Part shown: piece after piece, positions 1 through 5,158 of the stretch
How the letters are laid out: every line of letters starts with the position of its first letter
Position numbering within the stretch: position 1 is the first letter of the stretch
Origin: Methanosarcina sp.
GTDB lineage: Archaea > Halobacteriota > Methanosarcinia > Methanosarcinales > Methanosarcinaceae
Length of the DNA stretch: 5,923 nucleotides
Direction: 5' to 3'
NCBI GenBank assembly: GCA_003157235.1
Contig: PMJC01000287.1
Span: 1 to 5,923 of the forward strand
Translations under genes and position numbers: made by a program
The notes under the pieces: model-generated
Database searches by the model: none
The model's input: only the letters and a program-made list of their open reading frames with translations
What the model was told of the DNA's origin: nothing

Positions 1-1
1 A

Positions 2-1045
2 ATCAATAAGTTAAAAGCTCATCTGGAGCAGCTTACGGAACCTCCTCTCTTTATTGCAACTATTCTTGAGGTGAATGGGGAAATAGCACTTATCAGACAG
101 CACGGTAACAATCAGGAAGTGCTTACCAAGATTCCCGAAGAATGCCTTGGAAAGATTGAGCCCGGAATGAGAGTTGCGGTAAATGGGGCTTACTCGATAA
201 TCTCTATAGTTAGCAGGGCTGCCGATGTGCGAGCTCAGGTTATGGAGCTCATTAACTCCCCTGGTATAGACTACAGCATGATTGGCGGGCTGGATGAGGT
301 ACTCCAGGAAGTCCGGGAAAGCGTTGAATTGCCGCTTACCGAGCCTGAACTTTTTGAAGATCTGGGAATCGAGCCCCCTTCGGGTGTCCTGCTCCACGGC
401 GCCCCGGGTACGGGCAAGACCCTGATTGCAAAGGCAATAGCATCTCAGGCAAAAGCAACCTTTATCCGGATGTCTGGCTCCGATCTCGTCCAGAAGTTCG
501 TAGGTGAAGGCTCAAGGCTTGTCAAGGACATTTTCCAGCTTGCGAGGGATAAGTCCCCAAGTATTCTCTTTATCGACGAAATCGATGCCGTAGGCAGCAT
601 GAGGACTTATGACGGAACCAGCGGCTCGGCAGAAGTAAACAGGACAATGCTCCAGCTCCTTGCTGAGATGGACGGCTTCGATCCCAAAGGCAATGTAAAA
701 GTTGTCGCTGCAACTAACAGGATTGACCTCCTTGACCCTGCTCTCATGAGGCCCGGCAGGTTTGACCGCTCCATTGAAATCCCGCTCCCCGATGAAAAAG
801 GCAGAGTTGAGATTCTTAAGATCCATACCCGCAAGATGAACCTTGCTGACGATGTGAATTTTGAGAAGCTCGCAAAAGTTATGAACGGTATGAGCGGGGC
901 AGAGATCAGTGTCATCACCAAGGAAGCCGGAATCTTCGTGCTGCGCAGGCGCGGCAAACAAATCACCATGGCAGATTTCATGAAAGCCTACGAAAAGGTC
1001 GTAAACGTCCAGGAACCCACGATTCCTCATGCCATGTTCGTATAA
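2..1045 (+). CDS. pan: Proteasome-activating nucleotidase (PAN), AAA+ ATPase, 5' end outside window
   Basis: The reading frame is open from the left edge, so the start codon and most of the N-terminal coiled coil are missing; 347 residues are visible, against about 400-430 for the family. PAN forms a cytoplasmic hexameric ring that unfolds proteins by ATP hydrolysis and feeds them to the 20S proteasome. In order, numbered from the first visible codon: the end of the coiled coil (1-14), an OB-fold segment opening with TEPPLFIATILEV (15 to about 75), then the AAA+ module. This has Walker A GAPGTGKT (133-140), the pore loop KFVGEG (about 165-170), Walker B ILFIDEIDA (188-196), sensor-1 AATNR (236-240) and the arginine-finger block MRPGRFDR (249-256). 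The C-terminal helical lid ends in AMFV. The last three residues, M-F-V, resemble the HbYX proteasome-docking motif but with Phe in place of Tyr. Walker A has Ala where PAN usually has Pro. It may be a divergent second PAN paralogue. The family call is firm; which paralogue is uncertain. Confidence 0.95.
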   Translation: MNKLKAHLEQLTEPPLFIATILEVNGEIALIRQHGNNQEVLTKIPEECLGKIEPGMRVAVNGAYSIISIVSRAADVRAQVMELINSPGIDYSMIGGLDEVLQEVRESVELPLTEPELFEDLGIEPPSGVLLHGAPGTGKTLIAKAIASQAKATFIRMSGSDLVQKFVGEGSRLVKDIFQLARDKSPSILFIDEIDAVGSMRTYDGTSGSAEVNRTMLQLLAEMDGFDPKGNVKVVAATNRIDLLDPALMRPGRFDRSIEIPLPDEKGRVEILKIHTRKMNLADDVNFEKLAKVMNGMSGAEISVITKEAGIFVLRRRGKQITMADFMKAYEKVVNVQEPTIPHAMFV

Positions 1046-1155
1046 CTGGTTTTTGAAGCTGAGGGTATTCTTCAAGTTTAAGGGAAGATTTATTCCGTAG
1101 AGGTGGAAGAGGATAGAATGCTTACCGGCAGTTTATATATTTTTCAGACCTTAGA

Positions 1156-1170
1156 CGAAAAGTTTATATT
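1156..1170 (+). promoter_or_regulatory. Archaeal BRE/TATA promoter of tRNA-Glu
   Basis: CGAAAAG (1156-1162, purine-rich TFB recognition element) directly precedes TTTATATT (1163-1170, TATA box), a near-textbook archaeal promoter. An ATGC at 1188-1191, about 22 nt downstream of the TATA box, fits an initiator. That would give a leader of about 30 nt before the mature tRNA. A second TATA-like TTTATATA lies at 1132-1139 with a weaker BRE. Transcription start is inferred from spacing only. Confidence 0.75.
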
Positions 1171-1221
1171 TTTTTAATTACTTGGATATGCTGCATAAGA
1201 GGTAAAGCATATTAATTATAT

Positions 1222-1296
1222 GCTCCGATAGTGTAGCTCGGCCAATCATTCAGGACTCTCACTCCTGAGACTGGGGTTCAAATCCCCATCGGAGCA
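1222..1296 (+). tRNA. tRNA-Glu (anticodon CTC)
   Basis: This is a full cloverleaf of 75 nt. The acceptor stem is GCTCCGA (1222-1228) paired with TCGGAGC (1289-1295), with discriminator A at 1296. The anticodon stem is CAGGA (1251-1255) with TCCTG (1263-1267) around the loop CTCTCAC, which places anticodon CTC at 1258-1260 and reads GAG (Glu). The variable loop is 4 nt. The T arm is TGGGG (1272-1276), loop TTCAAAT, CCCCA (1284-1288). No CCA is encoded; ATT follows the discriminator, so the end must be added by CCA-adding enzyme. There is no intron. In methanogens tRNA-Glu is also the usual precursor for tetrapyrrole synthesis through glutamyl-tRNA reductase; this is general knowledge and not shown here. 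Confidence 0.97.
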
Positions 1297-1302
1297 ATTA
1301 AC

Positions 1303-1309
1303 TTTTTTT
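1303..1309 (+). terminator. Oligo-T terminator after tRNA-Glu
   Basis: A run of seven T residues begins 7 nt after the tRNA discriminator base. Archaeal RNA polymerase terminates at such U-tracts without needing a hairpin. Confidence 0.6.
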
Positions 1310-1310
1310 A

Positions 1311-2245
1311 CGCAATTTTGTTTATGAAAATATTTGGTATAGCTCTATTAGTTGATCAATATTTAATCTTTGAGTATGCTTCTCCATTTTCACCTGCTTT
1401 CTAAGCCTAATTGTGCACAGGAAATTGAGAGTAAATAAGGCAGAAAATAAAAGCAGAAACAGAATATGTGAATACTTTTGGAAATGTCAACTTATTATTG
1501 ATGGATCACCAAATCTATGACTTTTCGAAAATCATATTTTTGTAGGATCTTAGTAATTAATATTATAAGCTATGGAAAATATTTAAGTAATTTTTATCTT
1601 CAAACCATGTTTTTGTGCATTTATTTTGCTACTAATAGGGCATAACAAGTGTATTCTTATGCGATATTGAATGATCGAGTTTACAAACATATTGGCAAAA
1701 ATCAGGTTATTCATTGTTTTTTTGTTAGTTGAACATAGGTATCTAGTTTAAGAGTGACCACCCAAAGAAAAATATTCGATACTATGGAAATTTTAAGAAT
1801 CTTAAATCAAAATAATGAGCTGAGAATGGGAGCAAGAGTGAGTAAATTGAGATATTCATCATAATTTTATGTTAAAAAAACTTCATTGCTGCTCTGTTTA
1901 TTGGTAAGCATGTAATTTCAACAGGTAAAATTTCGGACGGTTAAAATCATAGAAAATATTGATTAAGAAAAAGGTAGACGGGGAAAAAAAATATAGGATA
2001 CATATTTTCAAAATGGAATAAATATGAGTGGAGATGAATTGCCAAAACTACAAAAATGAGTTAATTTGACAATGCAAAGTTAATGAAGTTAAAGGTCTTA
2101 CTCTTAGTTTAATGAAATATCCACAAGACTTCTCTTCATTTTAGTTACATTTTTTAATTTTTATATTTTTTGCTATCGTTAATCATTAACAGCCCTATAC
2201 TCATTGTTGGTAGTAAAGGTTTCACATCAAAAAGCTACCATATGG
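1311..2245. other. AT-rich intergenic stretch without a convincing gene
   Basis: About 930 bp with frequent stops in all frames. Short open stretches exist, such as ATG 1324 for 26 codons and a minus-strand ATG near 1714 for 43 codons. None has a ribosome binding site or a recognisable composition. The only suggestive piece is a frameshifted lipoprotein-leader-like sequence at 1869-1944, treated under findings. It is probably decayed DNA plus the 3' flank of the minus-strand small gene at 2246-2410. Confidence 0.6.
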
Positions 2246-2410
2246 TCATACCCATGGTGATGCCATCAATGGTTGTGGTAGTTGATGGTAGTGACGATAG
2301 TGGTGATGATGTGGTCGAGCGCTTGATGCCATTGCTGTCAATGCTATTACAAATAGAACTGCCAGCAAAATAGTAGTACTTTTTATTCTACTAACAGGTT
2401 GTTTCAACAT
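2246..2410 (-). CDS. Small secreted His-rich protein, 54 aa, function unknown
   Basis: Not a family I recognise. Reading leftward from ATG at 2410-2408, the protein starts MLKQPVSRIK, a basic n-region with K3, R8 and K10. A hydrophobic core follows at about residues 14-25 (ILLAVLFVIALT). Next is a small-residue region, AMASSA (26-31), suited to signal peptidase cleavage. The mature part starts RPHHHHYRHYH and ends MASPWV, only about 23 residues with six His, several Pro and aromatic residues. GGAAGTGA (2418-2411, minus strand) matches the archaeal Shine-Dalgarno except for one base, although it abuts the ATG more closely than usual. The gene is clearly richer in G+C than its surroundings, as expected of coding DNA here. 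The opposite strand also has an open frame here (2170-2373), but with a TTG start and no ribosome binding site. The likely destination is the cell surface or exterior; metal binding through the His cluster is inference. If the TGA stop were bypassed, only six more codons would follow. Confidence 0.6.
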   Translation of the reverse strand: MLKQPVSRIKSTTILLAVLFVIALTAMASSARPHHHHYRHYHQLPQPLMASPWV

Positions 2411-2503
2411 TCACTTCCTTTTTTATTATTAAGGATTCCCACAATTTTAGTATTTACATAATTAAGCGGTTAAAAAACAGCATTAGGCCTCAAATAATCT
2501 AAG

Positions 2504-2522
2504 TCATAATATCATATTATGA
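2504..2522. repeat. Perfect inverted repeat upstream of the minus-strand small gene
   Basis: TCATAATA (2504-2511) and TATTATGA (2515-2522) are perfect 8-bp arms around TCA. It lies about 95 bp upstream of the start of the minus-strand small gene, a plausible position for a dimeric regulator site. In AT-rich DNA, chance is also possible. Confidence 0.35.
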
Positions 2523-2690
2523 GTTTACAAATGCTTTATTTTTATCCTCAATATGTAAAATCCTAACTATTTTACTCCTTTATGTTGTTAAATTAATACT
2601 AAATTTAGGAATTTATTTTTCGATTCAATCCCATTGGAAATTTAATGAGAATAACTATTCAACCTAAGTAAGCAGCTTGAGTAAAATAAT

Positions 2691-2766
2691 GAAGATTTCG
2701 ATAAACCACAATTTTTGGCTAATTGTTTTTAAAGTAAATCTAAGCTGGATGTTTATCGAATTTTTC
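2691..2766. repeat. Inverted-repeat (MITE-like) element, copy 1
   Basis: The left arm at 2691-2706 (GAAGATTTCGATAAAC) matches the reverse complement of the right arm at 2751-2766 in 14 of 16 positions, with a 44-bp AT-rich spacer. The core TTCGATAAA recurs at 4097-4121 and in the better-preserved element at 4960-5066. This suggests a dispersed family and not a chance palindrome. It encodes no protein. It may be a small non-autonomous mobile element or a structured transcript end. Confidence 0.6.
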
Positions 2767-2773
2767 TTTAATC

Positions 2774-2794
2774 AAAAAGGGCCATGGCCTTTTT
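2774..2794. repeat. GC-centred palindrome flanked by A and T runs
   Basis: The self-complementary core GCCATGGC (2781-2788) is flanked by AAAAAGG on the left and CTTTTT on the right, giving a nearly perfect 21-bp palindrome with one unpaired G. It begins 8 bp beyond the right arm of the inverted-repeat element and could be an operator or a cruciform. As a transcript its loop would be too tight to form fully, leaving A/U arms and a short GC stem. Confidence 0.5.
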
Positions 2795-2929
2795 GCATGC
2801 AAGAGCTATTCTCTTTATTTGAAAGTTAGGGTATATATTCTGGAACTTCAAAATTACATGTTTTCTGGGAGTTATTAAGAGTTCTTCTTTTCTTTTAATA
2901 AAAGAATCGAAGTGTAGGATACTATTAAT

Positions 2930-2961
2930 ACGATCCCTAAACAATACGATCTCTAAACAAT
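2930..2961. repeat. Tandem 16-bp direct repeat (two copies)
   Basis: ACGATCCCTAAACAAT (2930-2945) is followed immediately by ACGATCTCTAAACAAT (2946-2961), identical except for one C/T. It lies 53-85 bp upstream of the metallo-hydrolase start and just downstream of a TATA-like TATTAATA, so it would fall around the transcription start. It may be a replication-slippage duplication or a pair of operator sites. Confidence 0.6.
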
Positions 2962-3014
2962 TCTGTTAGATGGCCTTTCCATAAATAAGTTTGAAGATTA
3001 AAAAGGTGTATGAG

Positions 3015-3677
3015 ATGAATAGTATAACAATTGACAACGTTTGCATTCGATGGCTAGGACACGCTGGTTTTTTTCTTGAAGGGCAAGATATCAAAATTTA
3101 TATTGATCCGTTTCAGATCAATAAAGAACCTTCTTTTGATAACAAGGCAGATATCCTCCTTATCACTCATGAGCACTTTGACCATTGCAGCCCTGAAGAT
3201 ATTCAAAAAGTACGACGCTCTGACTCAACTAACCTGATCCCTGAAAGCTGTTCTCTGGAATTCAGGGGTGATACAAGGCGAGTTGCGGAGGGAGATATTC
3301 TTGCTGAAGGGCTTGAAATTAAAGGGATCCGGATTGAGGTACTTCCTTCTTATAATCTCAATAAACCTTACCATCCACGAGGTTTTGGAGTAGGTTATGT
3401 AGTGGAACTTGGAAAAATTCGGATCTATCATGCAGGAGATTGCGATTTTTTCCCTGAAATGAAGAGCATTAGGGCAGATGTGGCTCTTTTACCCATAGGG
3501 GGAACTTATACTATGGACGAGGAAGAGGCTGCCAGTGCAGTCGCAGTCATATCCCCAAAGGTTGTAATTCCAATGCATTACGGAAAATTAGAGGGCACAA
3601 ATGGAAATCCCGAAAAGTTTAAAATTTTTGTGCAAGGCAAGAACCCTGATATTAAAGTGATTATTCTTGATTCTTGA
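3015..3677 (+). CDS. Metallo-beta-lactamase-fold metal-dependent hydrolase, 220 aa
   Basis: A complete gene of the MBL-fold superfamily, of the compact ~220-residue type related to the L-ascorbate-6-phosphate lactonase-like proteins (UlaG group). The fold opens with WLGHAGFFLE (13-22) and YIDPF (29-33). The metal-binding signature HEHFDH is at 52-57. The later ligands are H139 and D142 in YHAGDCD, and H188 in PMHYG, so the full set for a two-metal site is present. There is no signal peptide, so it is cytoplasmic. I chose ATG 3015 because GGTG (3006-3009) lies 5 bp upstream as a Shine-Dalgarno. An in-frame TTG at 2991 would add eight residues but has no ribosome binding site. The substrate cannot be told from sequence; hydrolysis of a phosphoester, lactone or similar bond is all the fold implies. 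It is followed 68 bp downstream on the same strand by rnp4. Confidence 0.9.
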   Translation: MNSITIDNVCIRWLGHAGFFLEGQDIKIYIDPFQINKEPSFDNKADILLITHEHFDHCSPEDIQKVRRSDSTNLIPESCSLEFRGDTRRVAEGDILAEGLEIKGIRIEVLPSYNLNKPYHPRGFGVGYVVELGKIRIYHAGDCDFFPEMKSIRADVALLPIGGTYTMDEEEAASAVAVISPKVVIPMHYGKLEGTNGNPEKFKIFVQGKNPDIKVIILDS

Positions 3678-3745
3678 GTTCTAGTTTTTGGGAAAATCCA
3701 GGGATCTAATTGTGATACTGAATTAAGTACAGGATCAATCTACCT

Positions 3746-4069
3746 ATGTCTAGAGTGTTCAGAAAACAACAGAAAAATTTGATTAAAGATGTCGCAACTC
3801 AGCGTATGTGGCGACTTTTTGAGCTTGCAAAAATGGAGTACGCAGAACATCCTGACCGTAGTGAGCGCTACGTGCAGCTCATCAGAAATATTTCTATGAG
3901 GAATAGGATGAGTATCCCAAGGGAGATAAAAAGCAGGATATGTAAACACTGCTATGCTTTCCTTGTGCCTGGGAATAATGCTCGCTACAGACTGAATGAA
4001 GGATATATCGTTATCTTCTGCAAGCATTGTGGGAAAGAAATGAGGTATCCTTATAAAAGATTAGATTAA
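3746..4069 (+). CDS. rnp4: Ribonuclease P protein component 4 (Rpp21 family), 107 aa
   Basis: This is a subunit of archaeal RNase P, which removes the 5' leader from tRNA precursors. In the family it pairs with Rpp29 and binds the specificity part of the RNA subunit. The N-terminal half is helical and basic (MSRVFRKQQKNLIKDVATQR), including LFELAKMEYAEHPDRSERYV, which is characteristic of the family. The C-terminal half is a zinc ribbon with CKHC (C66, C69) and CKHCG (C92, C95) as the four metal ligands. The length of 107 residues is usual. The start is ATG 3746, with a modest AGGATC (3731-3736) upstream as ribosome binding site. The gene is 68 bp downstream of the metallo-hydrolase on the same strand with no obvious promoter between them, so co-transcription is likely. 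The family assignment is firm. Confidence 0.93.
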   Translation: MSRVFRKQQKNLIKDVATQRMWRLFELAKMEYAEHPDRSERYVQLIRNISMRNRMSIPREIKSRICKHCYAFLVPGNNARYRLNEGYIVIFCKHCGKEMRYPYKRLD

Positions 4070-4096
4070 AGCCTAATTACGTTTGCTATAGAGAAT

Positions 4097-4121
4097 GATT
4101 AAAGATAATTTCGATAAACTC
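4097..4121 (+). repeat. Solo end of the TTCGATAAA inverted-repeat family
   Basis: This 25-bp stretch shares ATTTCGATAAA with the left arms at 2691-2706 and 4960-4984. Its outer part, GATTAAAGA, matches the outer flank of the right arm at 2751-2773 read on the opposite strand. No partner arm is visible between it and the TnpB remnant, so it may be half of an element broken by later events. Confidence 0.4.
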
Positions 4122-4247
4122 ATGCACATTTGATTATTTGAGAATTTCAATCTCTTAACATCAATTTTTTCTCATGAAAACTTTTACTGATTTTGCTCTT
4201 AAATAAAAATATATACTTACGGAAATCTACTCAAAGAAATGGGACGT

Positions 4248-4889
4248 AGTGTCGATACCGATGGAACTGGTTAAATCGTTGGTGGCAAATATATAAATTC
4301 TCAACCAATGGTATAACAAAGAAAATGCTAGATTACAGAGTATCAAAGACTTACAGAAAAATAAAGATGTAACTACCGTCAAATAAGGATGTTAACCGGA
4401 TGATTTAATAGAATTACTGAATTCATGAACCGGATAGTCAACTATCTGGTTAAACACTGTCTCGAAAATAATTTAGGCAATGTTCTTATCTGAGAATTAA
4501 CCGGAATTAAACAAGGAATCAATCACAATAAACGTAATAATCGAAACTTTGTGCCGATTCCATTTGGTACATTCAAATGTATATTAGAAAGCAAATGTTT
4601 CTTTCAGTGTATTAAGTATCAACTTGTAGCTGAAGCATATAAAAATCAAGTGGATTCTCTGACATAGATCCGATTGAAAAATCTGAATATGGTAGATCAC
4701 GAAGAATTAAAGAGACAACAGTCAAAAATTTATGTATATCAGTTTATCAATGCTGATATTAATGAAACAATTAATATACTCCGAAAAGTAGTCGATGATT
4801 CGATTCTGGAACTGAGAACCTATAGAGGTATTGTCAACAGACCAACTAGACTAAGATTATCCTTTGAGTCTACTGAATTTAAATGCTAA
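4248..4889 (+). pseudogene. tnpB: Decayed TnpB (IS605/IS1341-type OrfB), RuvC half only
   Basis: TnpB is the RNA-guided nuclease encoded by IS605-type transposons and the ancestor of Cas12. Only about 215 codons of a usual 370-400 remain; the N-terminal half is not recognisable. The trace is: VDTDGTG, stop (4272), IVGGKYINS (frame of 4248). After a frame change comes NQWYNKENARLQSIKDLQKN (from 4303), ending at a stop at 4384. Returning to the first frame: NRITEFMNRIVNYLVKHC, a TGA at 4491, then ELTGIKQGINHNKRNNRNFV, which carries the RuvC-II Glu (4494-4496). The next part runs through LVAEAY and VDSLT to a TAG at 4665. DPIEKSEYGRSRRIK follows in a third frame from 4667. The end is INADINETINILRKV in the original frame, with the last catalytic Asp at 4755-4757, then the stop at 4887-4889. 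The conserved zinc-finger part between DPIEKSEYG and INAD is missing. An apparent 71-codon gene at 4674-4889 is only the tail of this wreck. Inactive. Confidence 0.85.
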
Positions 4890-4908
4890 CTCTGAGGAGA
4901 CTGCAAGC

Positions 4909-4930
4909 CCTACAGCTTTGGCGTTTGTAG
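4909..4930 (+). repeat. Right-end hairpin of the IS605-type remnant
   Basis: CTACAG (4910-4915) can pair with TTGTAG (4925-4930) around a T/G-rich loop, 20 bp after the tnpB stop, followed by TTGACT (4931-4936). A subterminal hairpin followed by a short cleavage motif just beyond tnpB is how IS200/IS605 elements end. In active elements this region also encodes the guide RNA (omega RNA) scaffold. The stem is imperfect here, in keeping with decay. Confidence 0.5.
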
Positions 4931-4959
4931 TTGACTGATTCTAAATTTCTTTCCCATAG

Positions 4960-5066
4960 AATATTTAAGAGGATTTCGATAAATCTATGATTTTCCCGAG
5001 TCTTTTATATACGATTTATAAGCGTAAGATGAAATTTAGGCATTTATCGAAATCTTCTTAAATATT
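4960..5066. repeat. Inverted-repeat (MITE-like) element, copy 2, 107 bp
   Basis: The 25-bp arms at 4960-4984 and 5042-5066 are reverse complements at 24 of 25 positions; the left arm reads AATATTTAAGAGGATTTCGA and then TAAAT. The 57-bp spacer has no reading frame. The element lies 24 bp after the IS right end (4936) and 92 bp before the aminotransferase start. Copy 1 shares the arm core, and its spacer also begins with a similar C-A-rich then T-rich stretch. It could be a non-autonomous transposable element or a strong transcript hairpin acting as a boundary. Confidence 0.7.
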
Positions 5067-5158
5067 GAAAGCATACGAATTTTCAGGTATAGCTTCAGCG
5101 AAGTTACTTGCTTCTACATCAGTTCTTTTCAAAATGTTTGCTTTTCAGAAGGTCTTTT

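Larger units (their letters stand above)
2411..3014. other. AT-rich intergenic stretch with repeats and possible promoters
   Basis: No gene is visible in about 600 bp. It should hold the promoter of the minus-strand small gene and that of the metallo-hydrolase. Candidate TATA-like sequences for the latter are GTATATAT near 2831-2838 and TATTAATA near 2922-2929. None has a good BRE, so the promoter is not assigned. Structured sequences inside it are listed separately. One more, a short palindrome with arms TTCTTTT (2890-2896) and AAAAGAA (2900-2906), is visible but unexplained. Confidence 0.55.

Noticed and set aside
512..1075. Long minus-strand open frames under the pan gene
   Set aside because: They are antisense shadows of a strongly conserved AAA+ coding sequence and resemble no protein.
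1053..1075. TTGAAG / CTTCAA hairpin after pan
   Set aside because: A 6-bp stem with an 11-nt loop and no T-tract directly after it; too weak to call a terminator.
1324..1404. Plus-strand 26-codon frame starting MKIFGIALLV
   Set aside because: It looks briefly like a leader but has no ribosome binding site and no continuation in any frame.
1503..1510. GGTGATCC on the minus strand, an excellent anti-16S match
   Set aside because: The nearest downstream start is a TTG 12 bp away with a short unremarkable frame, so no gene is supported.
1586..1717. Minus-strand 43-codon frame starting MNNLIFANMF
   Set aside because: No ribosome binding site, no recognisable motif, and composition like the surrounding AT-rich DNA.
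2170..2373. 67-codon plus-strand open frame
   Set aside because: TTG start preceded by an AT-rich stretch with no ribosome binding site. It overlaps the minus-strand gene, which has an ATG, a ribosome binding site and a signal peptide; the acidic and Met/Val-rich content is what antisense of the His-rich gene would give.
2411..3014. CRISPR-like repetition
   Set aside because: Only two adjacent 16-bp copies without spacers, plus unrelated palindromes; there is no regular repeat-spacer pattern and no cas gene.
4674..4889. Apparent 71-codon gene
   Set aside because: It is the C-terminal tail of the decayed tnpB (INADINETINI motif); its ATG is internal, and the true frame before it is shifted.
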